Below, piece by piece: positions 42,577-53,369 of a stretch of DNA of 64,000 bases. Below the pieces are notes generated by a model that saw nothing but the letters and a program-made list of their open reading frames with translations, made no database searches and had not been told where the DNA came from. Position numbers and translations under genes: made by a program. The DNA is taken from positions 1 to 64,000 of the forward strand of contig WNNJ02001240.1 of the NCBI GenBank assembly GCA_012934845.2, written 5' to 3'. The stretch comes from Pomphorhynchus laevis. Its lineage: Eukaryota; Acanthocephala; Palaeacanthocephala; Echinorhynchida; Pomphorhynchidae. Positions within the stretch are counted from its first letter, which is position 1; each line of letters starts with the position of its first letter.

Positions 42577-44369
42577 GTCACCGAGAAGAAGAGAGAAAAT
42601 CATAGGGCATAATACGGAGCCTTGTGGAACACCGGTCGGGATGGATGAAGGATGGGAGAGAGAAGAGTTAGAATAGACGCGAAATGTACGGTTTGATAGA
42701 TATGAAGAAAACCATGATACAGTGGGTAAAGAGAAGCCATAATCATGACGAAGGCTATGGAAAAGAATCGAGTGATCGACGATGTCAAAAGCAGACAATA
42801 GATCAAGAGAAACTATGACACTACATAATTTATGATCGCGCGATATGAGAAAGTCGTTATAAACTTTAAGACAGGCAATTTCAGTAGAGTGATTAGAGCG
42901 AAAAGCGGCTTGGAAAGGAGGAAATAAGTTGGAAGAAAATAGATGTATTAACTTGCTTGAGAACGAGACGCTCAAGAAGTTTAGAGAAGGTTGGGAGAAG
43001 TGAGATAGGACGGTACGAAGATGGTAGTGTAAAGTCGAGAGATTGCTTTTTGCTGAGAAGGCGAACAGTGGCGCATTTCCAAATGGAAGGAAATGTACGG
43101 CTACGGATGGACGAGTTGAACAATGTGGTTAGGAAGGGTAAGATAGAGGAGCAAATATTTATAAGCAAGTGAGTGAGAATCGGGTCAGAGGGAGAGGTTT
43201 TATAAGGTAATGACAGCAGAACCGAAGAGACTTTATCAGATGAGACGGGAGGAAGGTGGAATAGCTCTGGGGGGAAGCATTTAAAGAGAAGCGATTGTAC
43301 AAGGGGGCTGTGGGTAGTAGGGAAAGTAAATTAGATAGCATAGTTTGTAGATAAGAAGAGAATTCATCAGGGTTTATATTACAAGTATATGATCGTGAAA
43401 GAATTGGGTTAAAGATTTTCCAATGAGATTTAGAGTTGGAAGATGACTCGAGTTGATTTCGCCAAAAGATAGTAGGTTTAGTACGTATAAGAATAAGATG
43501 TGAACGGCGTAGAGAAAAGTAGGAATCACGGAGATTTGGAGTGAGTGAGTTGGGAGAACGTTTAAGAAAGCGATTATACACACGAAAAGAGTGACGGAGT
43601 CGACGCTTAGAAAGACTACAGTCCGAATCGAACCAGGGAACATGGCGCAAGCGCTGAGAGCGTCGGAGTCGACTAGGCAAAAGTTTATTGATGATAGACA
43701 TAAGTTCAGAATCAAACAGAATGCAGAGATCATCGGGAGAGAGATAGTTAAGAGGAAGTGAAAAGAGTGAAGAATTGAGTAAGGCTGTGCAGAGAATAGG
43801 GATATCGAGAAGTTTCCAGGGTCGACTTGGTGTGGATATTGGTGGAGGCGGAGAAGGAGGATGGGGACGAGTAAGAGTAAGAGTGACAAGGAAATGATCG
43901 GACAAACCAGGATCAGTAATCGACAAGCATGTATAGTCATTGAAGCAGTTAAGAACCACAATGATGTCGAGATCACCGCCGAGAATATGACTTAGGCTTG
44001 TTGAAAGTAATTTATAGTTAAAATCAGAAAAAAGATTAGTTAAAGTGATAGAGTCAGAATCAGCCGAGCGATCAAGACGAATGTTAAAGTCACCGAGAAC
44101 AAAAGGAGTATAAGACAATGAACAGTTAGACGAGCTGATTCAACTAGAGAACAATCATAGCGACATAGACGACGAATAGCAAGATCGTCGGAGTCAGAGT
44201 GCCAGGATTCGGTAATGCAGAGAATATCGATAGATAATTGATCGAAGATATCAAGGAGTATATCAGCTTTATGAAGAATGGAGCGAGAGTTGAATAGACA
44301 AAGACGAAAAGTATGCTTAGGAGCGAGAACGACTAGCGAAGAAGACAAGGGGGAGAGATGCGACGCCAT
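42577..44369 (-). pseudogene. L2-B ORF2 N-terminal part, broken
   Basis: ORF2 starts MASHLSPLSS at 44369 with the endonuclease LFNSRSIL and ITESWHSDSDD. A frameshift near 44120 leads to 43159-44118 (FVLGDFNIRLDRSADSD, SDHFLVTLTL). Further breaks precede 42893-43168 and 42442-42975, which contains the palm Asp motif LDLLSAFDIVDH and GVPQGSVLCP. The C-terminal third lies on the far side of the CR1 insertion. Motif order equals L2-A. Confidence 0.75.
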
Positions 44370-44923
44370 CGAATTTTCGGCCTTGTGTGTACAACGTGAA
44401 AATTTCCGTTGATTTGACGTATAGATAAGGATGACTCGCCGTTTGTTTCACGTCGATGTTTCTCAATGCGAGCTAAATTGAGCTGGGCAATATCAGAAGG
44501 GGAGCTGCCAGGAAAGATACGAAAAGTAGACGAAGTGGTAAGAAGTTTAAAATGTTGGGAAAGTACCAAGGATGCATGTGAATTATGTCGCAAAACGATT
44601 TTTAGGAGTGGAGGACTGAGATGATTGGATTTAGTGGATTTGTTTAAACGGATCAAAGATACAGGAGCGATTTTATTGAAGAGGGATAGATTTTTATCAG
44701 GAAGAATGGTTGCTAGGATAGACCTGAAAGCAGATACATCATCATCGAGGTGACATTGAGGAGAAGCAGATTCGGAAATCTTTAAATTAGATATGATAAT
44801 GCATCGATCGCGCGAAGGAAAACGATTACGTAGTGGTGGACGGACAGATCTGGTAGTAGTAAGAGCAGATAAACGTGGGAATGACAGGGGTGCTAAGTGA
44901 AGATTCAAGATAGTTTGGAGCAT
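44333..44923 (-). pseudogene. L2-B ORF1 C-terminal domain
   Basis: 196 open codons with RPPLRNRFPSRDRCIIISNL, LDDDVSAFRSIL, SLIRLNKS, LKIVLRHNSHASLVLSQ and RWRRISPPCLL, colinear with the C-terminal domain of L2-A ORF1. It overlaps ORF2 by 37 nt exactly as in L2-A. The N-terminal part with the zinc finger is degraded upstream. Confidence 0.7.
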
Positions 44924-45118
44924 GTGTGATAGGAGTGGAGTGTTGAATCGGTTGATCGGAGATGTTACTGGTATGATTTTGACGGAAGGATGTAAATTAT
45001 TGATAGGTGATACGGTTGGAGCATGTGTGACAGAAGTGGATTGTTGAATAGGTTGAACGGAGATGTTACTGGAGATAATTTTGACGGAAGGATGTAAATT
45101 ATTGAGAAGTGATACGGT
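44919..45118. repeat. 101-bp direct tandem duplication within L2-B ORF1
   Basis: Two adjacent copies start at gagcatgtgtga, 44918 and 45019, sharing the 'gttactgg...attttgacggaagg' core. A local duplication in the dead element. Confidence 0.75.
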
Positions 45119-45395
45119 GGAGGTAGAGTAAGGAGTACGTGAAGAGAAGAGGTATGAGATGTATTTAGATGTGGGGATGAATAGGAAAAATGAGGTACGA
45201 GATGAAGGCCTTTACTGTTTGCATTGTTAGGAAGATGAAGATTAAGGAAGGTTTTATCCGTAGTTAAAGGAGGAGTGTGTGTGAGATAAGTTTTAAGAAC
45301 GGGTTTTATAGATGACGAAGGAGTTAGTAAGCAAACGGATGACGACGATAGCTGCGAAGATATGTTGTCGTTTGTTGATGTTCATCGAAATAGTT

Positions 45396-46060
45396 TCACA
45401 CATAAAAGATCTTGGTATATAAACCGTTGACGATTTGTCTACTCGCCGACACACTGATTATGTACATGCAAAGCTATGAGTATGATATTTCTCATTCGCC
45501 GAACATTTAGTGTTCTGAATCCCTGTTTATTTAAATCACTTGCGAATGCATTAATTCTTAGTTATTACTGTATGCATCTAAATGCTCATCCTAGAATGAA
45601 TCTACTCGACTTGAAAATGAGCTGGGTCGGACAACAATGCTCGTTCATTCGGTAAGAGCTCTTTCATATTGGGACAGACTCAGGGCTCTGGATATGTTTC
45701 TGTACGCAATCTTCGCGATTTACGAGATATGTAACTAACGTAGGAAATATTTTACAAAGAACAGCAAGAAATGTGCAGATTGTTAAATATTTGATCTACC
45801 AACTTTGTGGGGTCATTCCCTATATATCAATCGTCGCCAAATTGTACGAAACAAAACAATTCAATTTGTACAAAGAATTGTATATTTATGAAAATGTTTG
45901 AGCGAGCAAACTGTTAGCTCAGCTTCACATAAACTATTCAAAGGGCGAATTATTTTGAATTTGGATTGATCTCCTTTTCTTTTTCTTTTATAGTGTACAG
46001 TGTGCAACTTTGAGGCGTGCTCATATTGTTATCGACAAAATAATAATATCCATGATAATC
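45396..46060 (+). mobile_element. CR1 LINE 3' fragment
   Basis: Plus-strand CR1 tail. It has an IKDLGI-type strand followed by a DDLSTRRHTDYVHAK-like region (45410-45470), with the C-terminal RNTIQF-like segment near 45860. The 3' end near 46010-46050 has the CR1 TTTGAGGC...ATAATAATA tail. Broken frames. Confidence 0.7.
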
Positions 46061-46064
46061 GTTC

Positions 46065-46325
46065 CATCAAATATAATTCGATGACAATTTTTAAATGGCT
46101 TAAAGTAAGCAATCGACTGTAGCTAGATTGTTCAGACGCCTATGATAAAAATAACATAAACGAAATAATCGAATTTTTAAGTAGTCACAGTTATCAACAT
46201 CGAAAAGTTTCATAATAATAAGGTTTTCTTAATAAAATTAAACGAGGGAACAAAAAAGTCACAGAAAATAAATAAATCAACCAGACAGAATACGCAAGAA
46301 ACAGTCAGGAACTTCGTAATAGTCT
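46065..46325. other. Spacer, nothing recognised
   Basis: AT-rich sequence between the CR1 tail and the SINE. No feature seen. Confidence 0.35.
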
Positions 46326-46337
46326 ACCATCTAAGTT

Positions 46338-46602
46338 ACGGCTTCAAATCCAGAGGGATCTGAGCCTTCCAGCCAATCCAACACGCCGCTCTACAACTGA
46401 ACCACCCGGGGTCTTTCACCCCACGAAGAGCATAGTAGAGGGCCACTATACTAGGTAAACGAGAGACAAGAAGCTTAAGAAACAATATTCATTGCTCTAA
46501 AGGACGTCTCTAGAAAAGAAGACTAATATCGAGATAGCCCAGGTGCCACAGAGGTGCACCAGACAGGGATTTCTTTCACTCAAAGAAAACCCCATCTTCA
46601 AG
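46338..46602 (-). mobile_element. SINE-like element, second copy
   Basis: Minus-strand copy, closely similar to the element at 7511-7765 along its entire length and with the same 5' start (GGGGTTTTCTTTGAGTG). It abuts the head of the plus-strand I/Jockey-like LINE that carries a related 3' end. No flanking direct repeat as long as that at 7.3 kb was seen. Confidence 0.65.
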
Positions 46603-49261
46603 AAACGAAATGCTTCTAAACAGAGTATGGACTCGTTGAAGTTGGCCAAGAAGGAAAATGGCTGAGAAGTGCGACAGCCTCCTTGGAAAATGAAGATGTA
46701 GCCGGTGGGCAACTAACTTCTAGTTTGGCAAGTTGTGGGAATGACAGCCTTCCCACCTCTGGTCTGGGATAGAAGGGGCATCCTACTCCAGCTGACGTAA
46801 AACAATGGGAAGTAATCAAGAGCCTTTTTCACTGAATATTCTTCAGTAAAATTCGGGAAGTGCTTCCGCCCTTAGACTTCTATCTGGAAGAGATGCAAAT
46901 GTTAAAGTCCTTCAGGAGACGCGGTCTATCCGTATCCCCCAGGACATTACTCGATTTATCCCTAAGCATATTTTCATCCAATTTACTCCGTACATAACCC
47001 CTCCTCACTCCTCTTCATCTCAAGGTCTTTTAACTCTAGTAAAATGCTCCTTAATATCATCCCTCCTTTTAAACTATTCCTGTCCAGCCCTGTCTTGTTT
47101 AGCTATATCACTTTGTAAGAAAGGGAAATGAATCAGTATAGCCAATATCTATATTAGACGAGAAGAAATGCACAAGAACCGTGAGCTCCTGGACCGTAGT
47201 TTAGGTAGTGGCTATGACATATTACTTGGTGACTTCAACAACAGAACTGGTCGTTGGATTAATGCAGCACACCGCCGAGCCAGAAACGACCACCTTATTC
47301 ATGAACCACCGTCCCCCACCTTTCATTGCTCAACAACTAATTCTCTCCTCGACATATTACTACTTCATAAGATGTGGTTGTTGGAACCCATCTGTACTGA
47401 GCAGTCGCGCCAAAAACAGACCACCTATCATGACCTAATTTGTTGGCGGATGGAAGAACATACGTTGGTTAGAAGGAGGTTTCACTTTGACCTCATCAGA
47501 GTGGCTTTCTTTTAGGCAGCTATTCAACTCTTCCCTAGTATTGGTAATGAGAGCTTGACCGAATTTAATTCCTACGACTCATAGCAAGCTACCACGTTTC
47601 TTTCGACTACCTTTAAAGGTCATATATACAATCACACTCCAACAAAACTCAAGGTACAGGCTAAAATCCTACACCTACCTAATCTCTCTGTTTCCGCCAG
47701 ACAGGTCCTCTCGAATGAATATTGGAGCACTAGATACAGGTTCCAGTTGAGTAAGGATAATGCGAGCATTTCTTGCCTCAAACCTTCTCAGTCTTACTTT
47801 CGGAAGATATTTAAGAGAGAGAAGATTGTTTGCCGAAAGGAGAGAGCATTGGGTTAGATCGGTAGCATAGGCCTTGACAAAGTTTTTGAGGAATCACTAT
47901 CCCTACATAATTATGGAACCACTCTATCTTCCCAACCAATCCCGCTTTGGGGTGACTTCAGTAGCAGGGGCTTATCTGTTGCAGATATCCAAAACTCCTG
48001 GGGGCCACTTCCAGGCACCTCCAAATACCAAGTGCAACTCTCCTGTTAGGTCTGTCAGCTTTTAACAGACGGTTAGAGAAAGGAGGTCTTCATCACTATG
48101 CTACTAGCCTCCCCGTCCTATGTTGATGGCATTAATATCAGCCGTCGTGTTTTTATGCCAAAACAAATAAGTCGATTTCATGTCCTAAATATCTGCGGCC
48201 TATTTCGATTCAAAACTCCCTCATCTCCATTTATGAAAAAGCGCTTGCGCATAAAATCCGCGACCATCTATGTAGGCGAAATTTAATCTCACCAGGTTTT
48301 CATGGGTACGTATAAAAACGCTCTGTCCATACAGCAATAGGTGAAGTACACCCGTTTTGTCAAGACAACAGTCATCAGCTGGCTGTGGCTGTTTTTCTTG
48401 ACTATTCTGCTGCATTTAACCGCATTTCTATTCCTTTTGTTATCTCTTTTCTCAGATTCTTTGGGTTACCAACGAGAATTGTTAACAGGGTGGAAATATT
48501 GTTATATACCAAGCGATTATTCTATGAAGACGACCCTGATGCATGTCAGTTCTACCCTATTACATGTGTGCCTCAAGGTTCCTCACTATATCCAATCTTG
48601 TATCTTGCTGCCTCCATTGAACTTTACAAAAACTTTAAACGCAACCAACATCTAGTGATATACGCTTATGATACCACATCCCTGTTCTCTTGTCGCAGGT
48701 GCAAAGTTATAAACTCTGACATCAGCCGTTTCCTTTTTAGATTAAAGGATCAGTTACCCATATCCAATCTTATTTTAAACTCCTCAAAATCGCAGGTAGC
48801 TGTCTTTCATGCCGCTCCTGCAAAAAAAATAAAGAGACTAGCACACTCAGCTCTTTTTTCCATATTGACTAATCAACCACTCTCTACCTTCACAAGTCGA
48901 GTAAAATACCTGGGGTTCACCATTACGATGAACTGGTCAGCGAAAGCTGACCTGGATAGACTCAAACGTATTCTACAGAGAGCTACGTTGTCCCTGAAAC
49001 GGGCTCAGAATCTGTCATCGAGCGGGAAAACTTAAGTGCGCCTCTGGAGTACTTGGGCTATCTCGGGAATATTCTTCTTTTATAAGGGACGTCCCCAAGA
49101 GCAAAGGCTAAGGTTTCTTAAAGCTCCTCAGCTCGCGTTTACCGAGCATAGTCCGCCTCGATTGGACTCTACGGGGGTGAAAGACCATGGATGGTTCAGT
49201 CGGAGAGCGGCGTGTTGGATTGGCTGGAAGACTCAGATCCCGCTGGACCTGAGGCCGTGAC
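46603..49261 (+). mobile_element. I/Jockey-like LINE, decayed
   Basis: Plus-strand element with a basic ORF1 remnant (46610-46680), endonuclease remnants (KVLQET near 46905, YDILLGDFNNRTG at 47205-47245) and a reverse transcriptase. The RT has AVFLDYSAAFNRIS (48385), CVPQGSSLYPILYLAAS (48560-48620), VIYAYDTTSLFSC (48655-48690) and VKYLGFTI (48900). The 3' region (49030-49261) matches the SINEs at 7.5 and 46.3 kb. Clade is uncertain beyond the Jockey/I/R1 group. Many frame breaks. Confidence 0.7.
48385..49035 (+). pseudogene. I/Jockey-like reverse transcriptase fragment
   Basis: 216 open codons covering the palm: DYSAAFNRIS (catalytic Asp), VPQGSSLYPILYLAAS, and YAYD in place of the usual YADD, so the second catalytic Asp pair is altered (Ala-Tyr-Asp). 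The thumb region ends with an NLSSSGKT stop. Upstream fingers and endonuclease are present only as broken pieces. Confidence 0.7.
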
Positions 49262-49449
49262 AGTATCGTGAAGACTAAACGTTTTATTTTTCGTTATCGA
49301 TAAACTGTTGTTTTTCAACTGTCTTTTTAGTATTTTTAGTGGTTGTTGTTATTTATTTATGAAATTCCTTATTATTAATTATTATTAATAAATTATATAA
49401 TTACAATGTATTTCCTTAAATATTAATTGTATTGTCAATCATTGTATTT

Positions 49450-49495
49450 ATTTATAGTAGCAAATGCACGCCTATGCGCTCTTACAAGCCCACGT
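49450..49495 (-). mobile_element. Isolated LINE 3' hairpin end
   Basis: Short L2-type tail (tagcaaatgcacgcc ... gcgctcttacaagccc) with no coding sequence behind it. It is an extremely 5'-truncated insertion. Confidence 0.55.
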
Positions 49496-49636
49496 AGAAG
49501 AAAAAGAAAAATCATAAAACAAAAAATAGAATGTAAAATTAAAATACTGATGAAATTGAAGCAGGTATATTGAGGATAAGATAAGGAAGTACGTGAACAG
49601 TATGATATATCGGCGAGTTTATGTAAAAAAAGATTT

Positions 49637-49925
49637 TTTTACGTAGCAAATGCGTGCAGACGCACGCTTACATGACCACAACAACAAAAAAATCTAAACT
49701 ATGTGTCGAGGAGGTGGGTACTGAGGCGGCGTTTGAATGTAATAAAGGAGGGAGCGCAGCGGACGTCGAGTGGGAGCTGATTCCAGGCGAGTGGGGCGGC
49801 GACGAGGAAGGATCGGAGACCGTAGTTGTTAGAGTAATTGGGAACGAAGAGTAAGAGGGAATTACGGTAACCCTGTGATAGAGGTGGGACGAATGTCGTC
49901 TAAGAAAGGGAAGCTGATGAAGGTA
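49637..49925 (-). mobile_element. L2-A LINE 3' fragment
   Basis: Minus-strand, 5'-truncated. It has the 3' hairpin at 49641-49670, then the C-terminal AWNQLP codons (about 49780) and upstream C-terminal helices up to about 49925, where it meets a CR1 scrap. Confidence 0.8.
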
Positions 49926-49984
49926 AGCAGAAATGTAAGGTAAGCAGAAAAGCGAATTGGACGTAAATATTTGATATTTGGCGA

Positions 49985-50115
49985 GTGCAATCAAAGTAAA
50001 GATTTGTCTACTCGCCTACACACTGATTACATATGTGCCAAAGCTATGCGTATAGTAGGTCTGATTCGCCGAACGTTTAGTTTTCTGAATCCCTGGTCAT
50101 TCGTTGAGATTTTAT
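49985..50115 (+). mobile_element. CR1 LINE scrap
   Basis: Reads KDLSTRLHTDYICAKAMRIV then LIRRTFSFLNPWS, colinear with the CR1 ORF2 connection region (compare 41930-42000). About 130 bp only. Confidence 0.65.
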
Positions 50116-50390
50116 ATATCGGCGAATTCAGTAGTCTAAGTAGGCAGAAAAGGGCATTGAAAGTAAAGATTTGATATTTGTTACATATGTAGTTAAATGT
50201 ACTGCTTTTTACTTTAATAAATTCTTAATTATTGAATGTTGATTTGAGTATGCATATAGTAGTGATCAACCTGTTTGTGTTGAGTGGATTATACTTAACT
50301 TTAAAAAAAGAAGAAAAAGCATTTTAACAATTATTTTTGTTTTGTTTAAAAATCTTCAATAATGCAAATTAACAACAATGTATTTATTAT

Positions 50391-50396
50391 TTTATT
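50391..50396 (-). promoter_or_regulatory. Polyadenylation signal of DcpS
   Basis: AATAAA on the minus strand, 6-11 nt past the DcpS stop codon. Very close to the stop, so the 3' UTR would be short. Confidence 0.45.
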
Positions 50397-50401
50397 TGGA
50401 C

Positions 50402-51382
50402 TTATTCAGAGTTCTCCCCCTGATGGCAGTAATCCTTTTTAACCAGCTTGTCGAAGAGCGGATGACTTTTCGTTATTGTATAGTGAATTCTCCGCTCTTT
50501 ATAGAAATTTGGATTCATTTTAATGTTATCCAACACATCTAATGCTAATCGTGACCTGCAGAGTCCACCATCACCGATATTATCTTGTATTATGCTTGTG
50601 AAATGAATGTGCAATCGATAAAACGATGGCGGGTAGTGGAAATATGCCTTTACTTTACTTGATGGAATATTCAAAATATCTTTGATGACCTCGAATGTTT
50701 TTTCAAGCATATTTTCAATCAAATTCGAATGTTCTCCTCTTAGATCACGTATGCTTTGTAAAGCTGGATGTCTTGCCAAAGCAATGATATGGAAGTTATC
50801 TTTATTAACTCCATCCCATTTGTAATCTTTCATGACCACAAATCCATTGATCTGATCAGTATCATTATAATAAAATTCCTCACCGTGAGGGAGGTTGTTA
50901 TTTGCTTCCTGGTCGAGCAAATTGTCGATCCAGCGACTGGAGAGCTGGCATACATCAAAATATGGTTTAACGACATCTTGAAATGTCTCTTCACTTTCTG
51001 AAACAAAATAAATATCCGATTGCGAGTATTTCGTAATATGGGCTTCAGTGGCCGGGCAAATTGCCGTTATCTTAAGATCGCATATATTTATATGTTCTGC
51101 TTTCTCGCCTGTTGCTTTCAGTATGAAAGTCGTATAAACGTCATTCTCTAAAGTTTTCTTGATATTATCAGCCTGTTCAAGGCAGAATTCATTGAAATAT
51201 TTATTTACATCAGCTTCTTCAAATGCTGTTTTCTCCAATAAAAGTATAGCTTGAACAGGTTCTTTAACTGAAACGTTTGTATCACTCGTCTGATTGGAGT
51301 ATTTCATCGTTCCAAGAATGTTCATTGTTCGTCCATTCTGATTGTGTGAAAGAATACGATCAAAATGAAAAATAGCCGACAT
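50402..51382 (-). CDS. DCPS: Scavenger mRNA-decapping enzyme DcpS
   Basis: 326 codons, uninterrupted (typical DcpS about 330-350). The N-terminal domain (about 1-130) is diverged. The hinge and C-terminal HIT domain carry the conserved GFVVMKDYKWDG, HIIALARHPALQSIRDLRGEH and then FHYPPSFYRLHIHFT near residue 265. The HIT triad H-x-H-x-H reads R-L-H-I-H here: the first His is Arg, while the central nucleophile His and the last His are kept. The family hydrolyses the residual m7GpppN cap left by 3'-5' mRNA decay, releasing m7GMP, in cytoplasm and nucleus. A polypyrimidine-AG (CTTTTTAG) ends one base before the ATG, so a 5' UTR intron or trans-splice site is likely. An L2-A fragment lies 50 bp upstream. 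No coding introns. Confidence 0.93.
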   Translation of the reverse strand: MSAIFHFDRILSHNQNGRTMNILGTMKYSNQTSDTNVSVKEPVQAILLLEKTAFEEADVNKYFNEFCLEQADNIKKTLENDVYTTFILKATGEKAEHINICDLKITAICPATEAHITKYSQSDIYFVSESEETFQDVVKPYFDVCQLSSRWIDNLLDQEANNNLPHGEEFYYNDTDQINGFVVMKDYKWDGVNKDNFHIIALARHPALQSIRDLRGEHSNLIENMLEKTFEVIKDILNIPSSKVKAYFHYPPSFYRLHIHFTSIIQDNIGDGGLCRSRLALDVLDNIKMNPNFYKERRIHYTITKSHPLFDKLVKKDYCHQGENSE

Positions 51383-51383
51383 T

Positions 51384-51400
51384 CTAAAAAGAAAAAATCA
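51384..51400 (-). promoter_or_regulatory. 3' splice site just upstream of DcpS start
   Basis: The minus strand has a T-rich tract ending TTTTTAG, with AG at 51384-51385 and the ATG two bases later. It suggests a 5' UTR intron containing the L2-A fragment, or spliced-leader addition. Confidence 0.4.
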
Positions 51401-51435
51401 TATTCGAATAGATATAACCTAAATAGGCTTAAAGA

Positions 51436-51870
51436 GATTTTTAAGTGACAAATGCGTGCCGGCGCACGCTTACATGACAACAACAAAAAATCTAAATCAT
51501 GTGTCGAGGAGGTGGGCACGGAGGCGGCATTTGAATGTAATAAATGAGGGAACACGGCCGACGTCGACCGGGAGCTGATTCCAGGCGAGTGGGGCGGCAA
51601 CGAGGAAGGATCGGATACCGTAGTTGTTAGAGTAGTTGGGAACGTAGAATAAGAGGGAATTACGGGGACGCAGTTGTAGAGAGATGGGATGAGTGTCGTC
51701 TAAGAAATGGAGTTTGATGACCGATAGGAGTCAACAGCCATGAGACGAAAAGTTACGATAAGGCAGAGTTGTATGTGGATAGTAGGCCAGGATATGTGGG
51801 TGTGGTCAAAGCGACGGAGACGTATGAGCACTCGAATGGCGGAGTTCATAATTCGTTGTAGTTATTGTAG
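51436..51870 (-). mobile_element. L2-A LINE 3' fragment upstream of DcpS
   Basis: Minus-strand, 5'-truncated. The hairpin at 51441-51474 is followed by the AWNQLP segment (about 51575) and C-terminal helices to about 51870. It is in the same orientation as DcpS and within the region expected to hold its promoter or 5' UTR intron. Confidence 0.8.
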
Positions 51871-51874
51871 TCAA

Positions 51875-52265
51875 ATAGTTATTTCAGAATTAATAAATCT
51901 AGCAAATAAGCACTTTTGACACGGGGAAGTACTCGGTAATTACTTTATAAAAATCCGTTATTGTATCTGTGAAATAAACACACTTTCGCCGCGTAAAGGT
52001 ATCAATAAAGGTGATACAACTTCAGATCAATTGTATTTGACTTTGTTGCTGACGTACTCGATGAACACGGTTGGATATCAACTTAATTCACCTGGAGAAC
52101 ATTAATTGCATCACAATGTAAGACTATCGAGCGAAATAACATTCGTAAAATAAAGTTTGCAGTAAACCGAAAAATACCTATTTAAAATAAAATTATTAAA
52201 AATTTCTATACACTTATAATGGGCAGATATCCACAGCATTGTAAGATGGTATCCTGAATGATTTG
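51875..52265. other. Spacer, nothing recognised
   Basis: AT-rich sequence with no clear coding or repeat signal. Confidence 0.35.
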
Positions 52266-52267
52266 AT

Positions 52268-52453
52268 ATGCTAAATCATGTCTTAGTGCATATAAAGAAA
52301 CCGGAAGATGGACTGTCTACATTAAAGGACCCAAACCTTTATAAAATGAATACGCCAAAATTCTGGTTTACCACAAACACAGTAAACGCTAATATTCGAA
52401 CAAATTCATTACAACAAGCACACGACCAATTAAGACAAGTTTCGCAATTCTAG
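52268..52453 (+). other. 61-codon open frame, possible exon remnant
   Basis: Encodes KDPNLYKMNTPKFWFTTNT and ends in a Gln-rich helix (LQQAHDQLRQVSQF). Its composition is less AT-biased and more protein-like than neighbouring frames. No family recognised, no splice sites established, and chance is possible. Confidence 0.25.
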
Positions 52454-52540
52454 TGCAACTGTAAAATCATGCTCAAATCAAGATGTTTCGAATCTCAAAA
52501 TACAAAGAACTTGTTGTCAGCAATTTATTTAACCGGAAGA

Positions 52541-52662
52541 AACTACAAGATTTTATGAATTAAAAATTCGGCGAAAGAAGTGAAATTTTAAAAAAAGAAG
52601 TGAAATTTTAAACTACAAGATTTTATGAATTAAAAATTCGGCGAAAGAAGTGAAATTTTACA
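52541..52662. repeat. About 70-bp tandem duplication
   Basis: The segment 'ctacaagattttatgaatt ... gtgaaatttta' is present twice in tandem (about 52543-52590 and 52613-52660). Confidence 0.8.
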
Positions 52663-52749
52663 TTTCATTTGACACTCACCGATAAATAAAAGGTTTTACT
52701 AAATAATTGTGACAGTATAAAAAGTTTACAGATAAGAACCTGAAAAATA

Positions 52750-53075
52750 AATCATATTTTTTATTTATTATTATTATACATTCAACAACATACGAGCATT
52801 AGCTCAAATAGCTGGCTCACAATAAGTTCGTAAATAAATTAATTAGTTTTTAAAATAAGGAAATGCAACACGAAACATTGCTTGATCCATTCGTAGTCTT
52901 CTTTTAAAAGCACTAAGTGAACTGCATCCAACGGTGTCTGCATCAAGGTTGTTCCACAGCTCAACAATTCTTCTATCAAATTGCATCGCGCCCAATTTCT
53001 GTACACTGTTTCTTCGAATAGTTAAAGAATGACCGCGAAGAACATTTGAACAACGTAGTTGAACCCTACTCCGAA
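52750..53075 (-). mobile_element. CR1 LINE 3' end
   Basis: The minus strand reads VLRGHSLTIRRNSVQKLG, MQFDRRIVELWNNLDAD and FKRRLRMDQAMFRVAFPYF then stop, colinear with the last 70 residues of the intact CR1 ORF2 and in one open frame. The 3' UTR has TGAGCCAGC and an AATAAT tail. It is diverged from the intact copy, so it represents another CR1 subfamily. Confidence 0.85.
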
Positions 53076-53369
53076 GAGTAGGGTAATTTACTTATTACAT
53101 TAGTGTCCGCGACTCTGCACCTTTAGATGTGAAAATACCTATGGATAAAATACTGAATTCTCAATCTTTCGCACCCTTTCGTATTTTCCGAGTTTTGTTT
53201 GCTGATATCTTTAAAATTTTATGTTGATTTAAATATATATGTCAAAATATATAGTCTTAAGAGACTGAAAAAGCGGCAATTTGAAAAATTTTCGAACGGA
53301 TGATCCATTGATTTTGGTATATTAAAGTACTGGTAGGAAAGTCAGCCAACAATTAGCTGACAGTTAGCT

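Larger units (their letters stand above)
42577..45395 (-). mobile_element. L2-B LINE, 5' part (split by CR1 insertion)
   Basis: Continues the L2-B copy from the GVPQGSV...LLLGDL motif (42580-42640) back through SAFDIVDHSILF, the linker and the endonuclease (VLGDFNIRLD, LSDHFLVTL) to ORF1 and its 5' region near 45395. Several frameshifts. The copy is older than the CR1 inside it. Two 101-bp tandem copies of an ORF1 segment lie at about 44919-45118. Confidence 0.85.
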
